This document shows positions 29,947-38,926 of a DNA stretch of 64,000 bases, piece by piece; position 1 is the first letter of the stretch; each line of letters starts with the position of its first letter. The notes beneath the pieces are model-generated. The model worked only from the letters and a program-made list of their open reading frames with translations. It had not been told where the DNA came from and searched no databases. The position numbers and the translations under genes were made by a program. Source of the stretch: Isochrysis galbana (lineage: Eukaryota > Haptophyta > Isochrysidales > Isochrysidaceae); assembly GCA_018136815.1 (NCBI GenBank), contig CM030931.1:10799072-10863071 (forward strand), given 5' to 3'.

Positions 29947-31910
29947 TCATGCCAGACCGAGCACCACCGACTTGAAGTATGACTCTATGTCCTCGAGCGT
30001 CTTTCCTCGCGTTTCGGGGATAGACTGCGCAAAGACAAGCCCAGCGACGAGTATGGCCGCAAACGGCAGGAAGGAGAAGCTGCCGAGCAGCTGGGCGAGC
30101 ACCAGGAAGACCTGCGCGCGGCACGGGCGGAGGCCACTTTTTGGATCGGGTATTGGGGTTGCGCGAGGGCGCGCAGCCGCGCGGTGCGCACCTGCCCCAC
30201 GCAGTAATTGGAGAGCCAGTTGACACCCGTTGCGAGAGTGGTGGCCGAGGCGCGCAGCTCGGTCGAGAAGAGCTCGGCAGGCAGCAACCACGCGACGGGC
30301 CCGAGGCCAATGCCAAAGCCCATCACAAAGATGACCATCGAGACGCAGACGAGCAGCACATTGGAGGCGATGAGCGAGAAGGTGAGCAGCACGCACGCCA
30401 CGGCCATCGCGGCAAGTGAGGCGCAGAGCAGCGGCTTGCGTCCAGCGCGGTCCATCAGCATGGTCGAGACTAGCACGACAGCTACGTTGCCCAGATTCAT
30501 CAGGATGGCGATGAGCGCGCAATCGGCCTCGGAGACACCCTGCAAAGCGAGGAAGGTGCTGGAGTAGTTGAAGGCGTTGTTGATACCTGAGAACTGCTGG
30601 AGCGCCATCAGCGTCACGCACATGACGAGCGGCCGCCGGGCGCTCGGCTCAATGAAGAGGCGCGCCATGGGCGCGTGCGCGGAAGTGGCGCCGCGGTCGA
30701 GCATTGGCACGTCGAGGCCGGCGCGGCCGATGCGCGGCGCGGAGGCGGGCAGCCGCGGCATCATCGAAGTGAGCTCGTCGAGGAGCTCGTCGGCATCTTC
30801 ACCTTGCTCCCCGCACCCGCGCAGCTGCGCGAGGATCAGCCGCGCCGGCTCGTCGCGCCCGCACATCAGCAGCCAGCGCGGCGACTCGAGGAGGAACGGC
30901 GCGAGTAGCAGCAGCTGAGCGGCGGCGGGCGCCAGCGGCAGCAGCTGGACGAGCGGCCAGAGCTCGCGCGTGCCGAGCAGGCTGCTGAGGCCGGCGGCCT
31001 GAACGGCCAGCATGCCCGTGACCGCCGTGAGGAGGAAGGCGGCGCCGAGAGTGCCGCGCAAGTGCGCCGGCGCGATCTCGCCCAGGTACATGGGCACGAC
31101 GACGGTCGAACCTCCGCATGCGAGGCCGGCGAGGACGCGCGAGCAGAGCAGCAGCACCAGACCACCCACGCTCGGCTCGGGCGAGCACACGTCGCCGCTC
31201 GCGGGGAAGAGCGCGGCCGCAGCGCCGAGCGCGGCCGCGCCCAGGTAGAGGCCCGAGTTGCCGAGCAAGAATTGCCTGCGACCCCACGCGTCGGCGAGCG
31301 AGCCGGCGGCAAGCGAGCCTAGCAGCGCGCTCAGGCAGAGGACAGAGACAAGGAAGCTCCAGACTAGGCTGTTGCGCGTGAGCTCTGCCGCCAATCCCGC
31401 CCGGCATCCGTGCGGCAGGTGCGCCGGGATGCCGAGCGTGAGCCTCATCGGCGCGGCAGGTGTGTTCATGTTGGCGTTGTTCATGCCGAAGGCGAAGGAG
31501 GAGGCGAGGGCGCCCGCGGCCGAGAGAAGGAGATGGCGCGTGTAGCCCCCCGAGACTCGGACTGCGGGCACGGGCCCCAGCAGCGTGTCTGTGAGCGTGG
31601 CGTTGCGCGAGAAGAAGTCTGCCAGGTGCCGCTTGGAAGCCGAGGTGGAGCCTGAGACGGAGACGCGTGAGCCGAGGCCGGAGAGCGCGAGGGGAGGCAG
31701 GTCAGAGAAGGAGGAGGACGCGGAAGAGAGAGAGGAGCGCCGGAGAGAGGCATTGGGGCTTGTGAGGCCTGCGGTGGAGGAGAGGAGAGCGTCGAGGGCG
31801 GAGGCGGAGAGCGTTGAGGTGAGGGAGCCATAGCGGGAGGTTGAGCTCAGTCTACGAGACGAGGAGGGAGCGGAGGAAGGTGCTGGGGAGAGGAGGTGGT
31901 CGTCGGCCAT
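29947..31910 (-). CDS. MFS sugar porter (SP family), two exons
   Basis: Proton-coupled or facilitative hexose transporter of the major facilitator superfamily. Exon 1 is 30192-31910 and exon 2 29947-30111, split by an 80-bp intron (GTGCGC...GCAG) after CVGQ; the product is 627 residues. SP-family motifs appear in order: GSLADAWGRRQF, RVLAGLACGGS with YLGEIAPAHLRG, LESPRWLL, QQFSGINNAF, DRAGRKPLL, GLGPVAWLLPAELFS and the closing PETRGKTLEDIE. About 12 membrane helices are evident. The N-terminus is unusual, with roughly 125 Ser-rich residues before the first helix, possibly a regulatory or targeting segment. A CT tract lies 28 bp upstream of the start. The substrate cannot be read from sequence; plasma membrane or plastid envelope are both possible. 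Confidence 0.92.
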
Positions 31911-31934
31911 CGCTGTCCGGGGAGGGGGGGGGGG

Positions 31935-31936
31935 GA

Positions 31937-31993
<57 letters not shown>

Positions 31994-32428
31994 AGAATGT
32001 GAATAGAGAAGAGGAGGGCGATATAAGGGAAAGGGGGGAGAGGTGGGGGCGCGGGGAGAAATGTGAGAAGGAACGAGGAGAGCAGGAGGAGAGGAAGAGG
32101 TAAACAAGGAATAAACGGAGTCTTTAAAAGGAAAACACGCGTCTCGCCATAAGGCGATGGCTTATTTTCTACGCCGTCGTAGGATTGTGGACATATATGA
32201 GAGAGAGAGAGAAGAGAGCGCTGCCCCCGAGAGAGAGAGAGAAGAGAAGAAGTGGGTAAAAGGAGAGATCCACACGAATAACGCAATGGGACACAGAGAG
32301 ATGAGGCCCCAGGAGAGGACTCTAAACACTTCACCTTCTCTCCCGACACAAGACAAATATATACATCCACACGGAGTGTTACCGCGAGGAGGAGAGAGGG
32401 AGCAGTGGTAGTAGTAGTAGTGGAGAGA

Positions 32429-32479
<51 letters not shown>

Positions 32480-32670
32480 AAAGAGAGGGGGAAAGAGAGA
32501 GGGAAAGAGAGGGGGTGTAGAAGATAAGAGTAGGAGACAGAATAACGTAAGGCAAGGTGAAACAATTCCCGTGTTTCGATCTCGAGTCATTTCAAAGAGA
32601 ACTCTCCCTCTCTCTCTCCCTCTCTCTCTCTCTCTCTCCCTCTCTCCCTCTCTCTCTCTCTCTATACTCT
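31935..32670. repeat. Series of GA/CT tracts in a 0.7-kb spacer
   Basis: GA runs occur at 31938-31985, 32198-32245 and 32430-32515, and a CT run at 32605-32665. The first belongs to the sugar porter start. The others have no gene assigned; by analogy with other tracts in this window they might mark an unrecognised transcription start, but no convincing exon was found in 32-33 kb. Confidence 0.85.
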
Positions 32671-32843
32671 ATATATAGAAGCCATAGGAAGCCATCCGTC
32701 CGTCGGCGTCCCGTCTCTTCTCCACTAATGACTCATAATGAGGCACAGAGAGTACTTTTACTTTAGTACTCCGTTGGGAACCGTGAAGATTCGAACCCCC
32801 CCCCCCTCAGAGTACGTTATTAGTTATTATTAGTAGTAGACCC

Positions 32844-32980
32844 CCTAGATGGGAAATACGGTGCTCGGGCATGCAAATACAGCCAAATACATATGTATTT
32901 GGCCTCCGGCCAAATACATTTCAAATACATTCGAAGCCTACAACCCAGGACGCGCTTCAAATACAGCCAAATACATATGT
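32844..32980. mobile_element. MITE, truncated copy of the CCTAGATGGG family
   Basis: Begins CCTAGATGGGAAATAC and follows the complete copy at 38140-38322 closely for 137 bp, including the palindrome CCAAATACATATGTATTTGG. It then stops before the right-hand terminal repeat, so it is an incomplete copy. Confidence 0.75.
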
Positions 32981-33493
32981 GTCGCGGTTAGGGGGAGAGC
33001 CGCCCTTAGGTTTCCCCTAGGGAGCCTCTCTCTCTTGGTTTCCCCCCTTTGCGAGTTTTGGTTTCGTTTCGTCCGCGTCCCCTCGGTCCGATCGGGATTC
33101 CCCGAACCCCCCCCCCCCCCCCTCTCTTCCTAAATGTGTTAGGTCGGGGTTGATCAGAAGTCGCATTCCGTCAAAAGTGGGCCATGTGATAGTTTTGTTT
33201 TCACTCAGACTGTTATGTGATAGTTTTTTTTTCGCTTCAGCAGGACGCGGCGCGTGCGCATAGCAGCTAACGTTATACGAAAACGCTAAGCGGACACACC
33301 CTAAGCAGGCTGAGTTTTCGTTTTCGTCTTCTTCGTCTTTTTCTTACACCCCTCCTCCTTGATCCGCCTGTTGTCAATGTCGTTCTGCTGGCAAGCGACC
33401 ATGTCGCTTGGCTGATCCTGGGTGGCGACATGGGACTCGTTTCATCGTACGCGACCGCCGTGATGTATTCTATGCAGAGGTACGCGACGATGT
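32981..33493. other. Intergenic, no gene recognised
   Basis: Contains one GTCGCATTCCGTCAAAAG motif (about 33160-33178) shared with 7.4-7.6 kb and 40.85 kb, a tandem GTGATAGTTTT doublet at 33186-33232 and a poly-C run near 33110. No open frame of note. Confidence 0.4.
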
Positions 33494-34540
33494 TGTCGAA
33501 CACGCGATGACTACAGGCTCATATAGGCAGAGGGCCGTTCGATCGAGCCGGCAGCTGACACGGTCGTAGAGGGTTCGTTGATTGTTGCTGGCGGGAAAAT
33601 ATCTGATAGATCATAGTAAGAGTCGGGTCTGAGAGTGTCTGCCATCGAGCGTCACGAGCGCAGAGGTAGACTGAACGTCGGAGGATTGCAACGCGTGGCT
33701 CGGAGGGTAGAGACGAGGCTAGCGAGCGAGCTAGTGGAAGAGAGAGAATGAGAATGAGAGCTTCTTAGGTCCGAGGTAGACACGGGAGACTACAACGCAA
33801 GGACTCAAAAAGTCTGAGGGGACAGAACCACACAAACTAAACCAAACAGGGCGAAAACTAACCACACCTGGACGGACGGCAAGGCGTCGGCACCAGGGCA
33901 ATTCAGCAACGCGCAGACATGCGATAGAGGGGTCGGCACGACGAGGGCAGACCTCGCTGAGGGAGCTACAATCGATACACGGAGAGAAGACAAAAGACAG
34001 TCATGGAACATTTGATGACATCGAGAGAAAGTAAGAGAAGAGGCGGTATACCAATCGACGAGACCTTGAGGCTTAAAAATAACCCACAGGCTATAAGTAA
34101 AAGTCTGTCATCGCCGTATGGAATACGACACTCCCCGACTAAATTCGAGTCGTCCCGACGAGCGGCATGGAAAGAGAACAAAGTAACCGAAATAGAAGAA
34201 ACCCAGAATTAGAACGACGGGGCGAGAGAAGCCAAAGATAACAGAGGAACCGAACGTTGAAAGCGACGCTTAGAATAGAAGACGAGAGCACCCTTGGGCC
34301 CTTTGAGCACAAATTCGGAAGCTTGACACGGCAACCTATTTGTACGCATCGTCCCACCCATTTCTCCCTTTTACAGGAGTTCTGCTCGGGTGTTGCGGTG
34401 GGTGCAACCGCAGACGACACGCGTCTCATCTCCTGCAAACAATGGCAATCAACGAAGAAAGAGAAACAATCTGCAACAACAACGAAAGGGAGGGAATGAT
34501 TCCGAAGACACGCGAGATGCAGTGAGCTACGATCTCCGAC
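33494..34540 (-). mobile_element. LTR retrotransposon fossil, second copy
   Basis: The LTR, 33494-34130 (637 bp), has the same TGTCGAACA start and GAATACGACA end as the copy at 15426-16126 and visible divergence from it throughout. Internal sequence continues to the right (CTCCCCGACTAAATTCGAG onward) in parallel with the first copy, then through a segment with weaker similarity to about 34540. As in the first copy, the junction reads as a polypurine tract plus 3' LTR on the minus strand. No partner LTR and no recognised protein remain. Old and incomplete. Confidence 0.65.
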
Positions 34541-35358
34541 AACTCTATTATTAGAGTGGGGGAGAGAAGTCACATAGGAGGGAGGGGGGGTTCGTGCTGT
34601 TTGGGTTGGTTGTGGTGTGAAGGGGGAGTGGGAGAGGGAGTCTAGCGTTGAAAGAGGGCCCAAGGCAGGGTACAGAGCTGTAGATACTTGTGGCCCACAA
34701 GAGTGGGGTGAAGGGAACAAGTGTGTCAACATGTTGGGAAACAGAGGCATGGGGTGCTCTCCATGGAAGATCGATGGTTGTGAAGTGCCCTCCCATGATG
34801 GGTGCACTGATGGTAGAGGTTTCCACCATGGGAAGGGCAGCTGAGCTGCCCTCCCACATGAGGTGCTCTTGGGGTGGGAGGGTTTCCCACTGTTGGAGGG
34901 GGTCTCAAAGACCCCCTGCATGCTACGCAGAGCCATGGTGGCAACCTGTTCGGTGCCAGTGCTCGCCACCCCGCGCGCTTGCGCGGGTGTGGTTTGGATG
35001 GGCTGGATGGGCTTTGAGAGGGCTTTCTGGCGAGCCGCCTCGGGCGGCATGGGGCGTCCCAGGTGGGGCGCGGTGTGGCGAGGGTCGCCTGGGGCTCGGG
35101 AGCGGTCACGGCACGCTCCATAGGTCAAACTATAACAATAGTTTGTAGTACAATGTACAATAAATAAAGGTCTTGTGTCTTGTGTTGATTGTTGAATAAA
35201 ATATGTAATTATATGTGTATATATGTACGCTCACGACGCTTGCGAGGCGCCCGGGAAAATATGACAATAAGAGACCTCTCCTCTAAAAGGACTGTAGGCG
35301 GCTTGCCTTCATTTGGTCTCCTTTCCCTCAGGGTTTCTTCCCCTCCCTGTGGGGACTC
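34541..35358. other. No gene recognised
   Basis: Minus-strand frames across this stretch are Pro/Ser/His-rich and overlap the LTR element, so they are not called. There is a GC-rich segment at 34960-35120, then an AT-rich stretch (35125-35220) with TATA-like words between the repeat DNA and the small-membrane-protein locus. Confidence 0.35.
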
Positions 35359-35784
35359 TCACCCTACCATGAGCCCCCCCGCGAGCACCCCCAAGGAGAG
35401 GCCCAGGAGCACCCCGTACGCGACCAGAACGGCGTCGCCTTGGCTCGGTATGAGGGCGCGCCCCGAGAGGGCCTCCTTCGACAAGGATTCATTGTGGTGA
35501 CTTTGGTGAACATCTCGAGGAGACGAGGAGAAAAATAAGTCGTTAGAGCTAGCATTCTCGGAGCTCTTCCCGGTCCTCCCACCGAGTTTCACTCCTGGAC
35601 ATGCCTCTTTGAATTTACCGCACGGGCGGCGACTGGGTCGGGGTGCGCGACCCCCAGTGACGTCGCTAGGGAGAAAGACGTGCGCACCCTCAGTATGTGT
35701 TTTTCCCTCGTGATTGGTAACGAGAATCATGCGTACCAAGCCCGCGTGTGCCCTGGTGCTCTGCGTCATGTCGGTTTGATTCAC
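35359..35784 (-). CDS. Small tail-anchored membrane protein of 141 residues
   Basis: The frame starts MNQTDMTQSTRAHAGLVRMI at 35784 and ends in a single hydrophobic segment, AVLVAYGVLLGLSLGVLAGG, four residues before the stop, so the protein would be anchored by its C-terminus. The rest is hydrophilic with a basic patch (GGRAPRPSRRPCGKFKEACP) and no known domain. It lies divergently about 1.4 kb from two other tiny membrane proteins. The family is not recognised. Compact single-exon structure and absence of a GA/CT tract set it apart from the conserved host genes; a foreign origin is possible. Confidence 0.4.
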   Translation of the reverse strand: MNQTDMTQSTRAHAGLVRMILVTNHEGKTHTEGAHVFLPSDVTGGRAPRPSRRPCGKFKEACPGVKLGGRTGKSSENASSNDLFFSSSPRDVHQSHHNESLSKEALSGRALIPSQGDAVLVAYGVLLGLSLGVLAGGLMVG

Positions 35785-36570
35785 AAAGGTGAATTGCCAA
35801 ATTCACGTTTTTTTTCTACTTGTGCTTTCTCAATCCCAAGCCATGTACTGACCCAGTCACCGGGACTGCAGTGTCGGGAGTATGAGTGAGTGCGAGGGTG
35901 GAGAGGCTACCCATGTTTGAATTAGTAGCAACGATTATATTATGTAAACGCGACTGTCGTACAAGGACCTAGTTGTGAAGTGCCGTTTGGTGTTTCGTGA
36001 CGGGTTTTACCTATCCCGCTACCACGAACCCCCAGCCGCGCCGCCACCATCGCAACTTCCCCCCCCCCAGGAAACGGCGCTTGCTCCGTGTGTCGACGTC
36101 GTCTCGGATGCCGCTTGCCTGATGGAACGCTCCAGCTCTTCAGACGCGCGGAAGCGGTTGACCCATCCACCCTCGTGATCATCACACGATTCGCTGGAGG
36201 CACTGCGTGAAGACGAGGCCGCGCGCGCGCACCGCGAAGGGCTGCCCGGTAGCGCACGTCATGCCCCCCCCCCCCCCCCCCCACCACCACCACTGCGCGT
36301 GCGCGGATCAATCTGACAGAATGCGCGCGGAGGCGTCTTCCTCCCGCGCGCGTTCTTCTTTTTTCGCCGCGCGGACTCGCGCCGCGGACTCGCCGCGCGG
36401 ACTCAACCCGGACTCATCCTCCCTCGCGCGCGCTTTTCTTTCCCATCGAGTGTCGCAACGGATGGCACGTCGGGACAGGGCGCGGAGGCCTTCCTCGAAA
36501 GTCTGCGCGCCGAGAATGCAAAGCAGGTCTCGCTCCCGTAGACCCAGTACGAGCACTTTTCACGGGCGAA
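35785..36570. other. Spacer; no gene recognised
   Basis: Poly-C runs (36060 and 36264-36281) interrupt the sequence. A 100-bp block at about 36345-36455 (with GCGCGGACTC and CTTTTCTTTCC-ATCGAGTGTC words) is repeated at about 36750-36830. No supported coding region. Confidence 0.4.
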
Positions 36571-36669
36571 TGCCGTGAAGATGTCGGGTTCCACTGTGAA
36601 CCATGTGGCGCAGAGGTGGCGGGCGCGGCCTTGCATGATGTGCGGTTCAATGGAAGCAGAAACAAATTT

Positions 36670-36755
36670 GAGACGCGCGCTTTCTTCTTTTTCGTCACGC
36701 TTTCTTCTTTTTCGCCGCGCTTTCTTCTTTTTCGCCGCGCTTTTTCGCCGCGCGG
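36670..36755. repeat. 21-bp tandem repeat, four units
   Basis: CGCGCTTTCTTCTTTTTCGC repeats four times with small changes, inside a pyrimidine-rich stretch upstream of the tiny membrane-protein frame at 37007. Confidence 0.75.
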
Positions 36756-37006
36756 AACCTCCCTCCAGCCGCGCGGACTCACCCCAGCGCCGCCCCGGCG
36801 CGCTTTTCTTTCCTATCGAGTGTCCTGCGCGGGTCCTCCATCCGACCTCCCCTGATCCATACCCCCCTTTCCCACCCCCAGCCCCTCTACCCCCCCTGAA
36901 GGCGATCGGGTGGACGCACCCGGTGCGCTCGCTCCACGTCGAGTGCAGTGCGGACTCGGTGGAAACACCAACACAGCTGGCCCTCCGCTTCATCTTCGAC
37001 AAAGTA

Positions 37007-37093
37007 ATGCTGACCGCCTTGTTGGTCACGCTTGGGGTCGTCGCCGCGCTCGTGGCGGTGGTCGTCTTTGTCATCAGGACCGTGACCAAGTGA
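37007..37093 (+). CDS. Possible 28-residue membrane peptide
   Basis: The ATG at 37007 opens MLTALLVTLGVVAALVAVVV, a single membrane helix, with a short basic end (FVIRTVTK). It could instead be the C-terminal exon of a longer product: the frame is open upstream, with SADSVETPTQLALRFIFDKV just before. It lies 96 bp before the Cys-rich membrane gene and in the same direction. Confidence 0.35.
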   Translation: MLTALLVTLGVVAALVAVVVFVIRTVTK

Positions 37094-37188
37094 TTATCCA
37101 CAGCGAATGCAAACTCAGGAGACTCCCCCTCCCCCCCATGAGACAAGCGCATCGCGTTTGTTTCGAACCGAACGTTGGACTAAAAAAA

Positions 37189-37574
37189 ATGGGCATATGG
37201 GTAAATATGCCGTCGAAACGACTTTTGATTGCCCTTGCGGTGGTCGTCGCCACCGTGGTCGCCGCCACCGTCGTCGCGTTGGTACTCACGAAGAAGCAGC
37301 CAGACAGATGCAAGGATGTAGATGGAGAGTGTGCAAACGATGGAGACTGTTGTCACGATCTCGTGTGCTCCGACCAAAAGTGCCGTACCGTCACACCGTG
37401 TGTCGAGAAAAGGGGGGGTGCAGTTATGGCGACGAGTGCTGTGAAGGACTTGAGTGCAATGACGAGGGAGTGTGTGAGACGCCATGCCGCGAGCCAGGGT
37501 CGGTGTGCCAAAGTAACTCGGAGTGCTGTGGTGAATACACGTGTCGTAGTGGTACCTGCAGATCTGATGACTGA
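37189..37574 (+). CDS. TM-anchored protein with a knottin-like Cys-rich ectodomain
   Basis: The N-terminus (MGIWVNMPSKRLLIALAVVV) forms a single membrane helix or uncleaved signal anchor, then TKKQPDRCKDVDG. A cysteine-rich region follows, with two to three modules of the type C-x6-C-C-x(3-4)-C-x4-C (for example CANDGDCCHDLVCSDQKC and CQSNSECCGEYTCRSGTC). Adjacent CC pairs and spacing resemble disulphide-knotted secreted domains such as those in dickkopf/colipase-like and inhibitor-knot proteins. The region is not readable as one uninterrupted frame (about one break), which could be age or a sequencing artefact. A partial paralogue with the same upstream DNA lies at 25868-26107. Function unknown; a surface-exposed or secreted role is an inference. 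Confidence 0.5.
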
Positions 37575-38139
37575 TTGGCTAGATGCGTGACGAGGAGGCC
37601 GCTGGAATTTTCATCGAGGGGGGGCACGCACTAAAACCCGTAACGAAACACACACAAACCCAAATACACACGGACATACACGCTATGAGCCTTAAGGATC
37701 CTCTCACTGTCCAGTGAGGGATTCCCTTCCCCCCTCCCCTCCCACCCCCCCCGACGCCGGGAGCTGTCCCCCTTCCTCCCCTGCGGGACAGCTCCCACCC
37801 AAAAAAAAAACAAGCGACCCCCACCCCAAAAAAAATGAAGCACCCTCAGAACAGTTCCCGTGTCCCGCGGGTTATCTCTTCGAACAGTCAAGTCAAACGA
37901 CCTCTTTACCGACCACATTTTTTTTGTACCGACGCATTGCGTATTGGGAAACGAGGGGTACCAAATGAAGGCAAACGACCTGTCAATCAAAAAGGAAGAG
38001 AAGTGGTGGGTGGGTGTGGAAGAAAAAGTGACTCGGAGTCTCGGAGTGTAACTGTGACATATTATGGATTATGGGGGTGGATGGAGAGTGAGTGACTCTA
38101 AGTCAGAGGCAAACCAATTACATGACTATTAATAGGTAT
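37575..38139. other. No gene recognised
   Basis: Poly-C and poly-A runs (37725-37830) and overlapping short frames without motifs. The left flank of the MITE begins at 38140. Confidence 0.35.
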
Positions 38140-38322
38140 CCTAGATGGGAAATACGGTGCCGGGGCCTGCAAATACAGCCAAATACATATGTATTTGGCC
38201 TCCGGCCAAATACATTTCAAATACATTCGAGGCCTACAACCCAGGACGCGCTTCAAATACAGCGAAATACATATGTATTTGGTCTCTGGCCAAATACGGT
38301 GAATACGTATTTCCCATCTAGG
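38140..38322. mobile_element. Complete 183-bp MITE with 8-bp target duplication
   Basis: Perfect 16-bp terminal inverted repeats, CCTAGATGGGAAATAC and GTATTTCCCATCTAGG. Direct flanks are ATAGGTAT on both sides (38132-38139 and 38323-38330), an 8-bp target duplication typical of hAT or Merlin-type elements. The interior carries repeated palindromes of the CCAAATACATATGTATTTGG type. A truncated relative is at 32844-32980 and an isolated terminus at 46055-46069. Perfect ends and duplication point to recent movement. Confidence 0.9.
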
Positions 38323-38330
38323 ATAGGTAT

Positions 38331-38465
38331 TAATAGGCGATTAATAGGGGGTTTTGAGATGGCCGATTAATAGGCGATTAATCGGTGGTTTTTTAGCCAC
38401 CCTATTAATCGGTTGGCTATTAATAGGCACTAATAGGGGGGTTTTGAAAACACCCTATTAATCGC
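38331..38465. repeat. Palindromic cluster of CGATTAATAGG words
   Basis: The words GGCGATTAATAGG and CCTATTAATCG recur at least eight times in both orientations within 135 bp, with GGGGGTTTTGA / GAAAACACCC arms bracketing the cluster. It can fold into a branched hairpin. It lies directly beside the complete MITE and may be an older, heavily nested foldback element. Confidence 0.75.
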
Positions 38466-38744
38466 GAGCCCTAGCCTTGTATCTCGGCTTTCGGCTTTCA
38501 TCTAGATATACGGTAGATACGGGATAGTGGATAGTGGGCACGGACACCACTTGGCGTCCCCGATACGGTAGATACGGCTGTCTCCGGCCCGTTCCCCAGA
38601 AACGGTATCCTGTCTCTCCCAAGCAGGTACAAACAAGCAGGTACAAGCAGGACCTGCACAGACGGGCAGAGCTAGCCTAATAACAAACCTTTCACAGCCA
38701 CGGAGACGAGAGACAAGAGAATATCCCTGTGAACATAACCACCA

Positions 38745-38830
38745 CCTCTCTCTCTCTTCCATTGCGCCCTTCCTCGCCGCCGCGCTCTCTCTCTCTCTCT
38801 CCCTCCCTCCCTCCCTCCCTCCCGATCCCG
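38745..38830. repeat. CT tract upstream of TAF7
   Basis: CT and CCCT repeats on the sense strand, ending about 97 bp before the TAF7 start codon. Confidence 0.9.
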
Positions 38831-38926
38831 CTCTCGCTCTACCACGCCCTCTCCCTCTCCCTCGGCCCCCTCTGCCTTCCTCTGCCTCCCATCCCCGCGC
38901 CACCATCGCAGAGTTGTGCGAGGCCC

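Noticed and set aside
30799-31407. Arg/Ala-rich frames antisense or alternate to the sugar porter
   Set aside because: Shadow frames of a GC-rich coding exon whose own frame carries all family motifs.
34139-35128. 329-codon minus-strand frame
   Set aside because: Starts in GC-rich spacer and ends inside the LTR fossil; Pro/Ser/His-rich without motifs and not shared by the other LTR copy.
36403-37152. 249-codon minus-strand frame opposite the tiny membrane proteins
   Set aside because: Low-complexity Lys/Arg repeats from the CTTCTTTTTCGC tandem; the plus strand holds the hydrophobic helices with proper starts.
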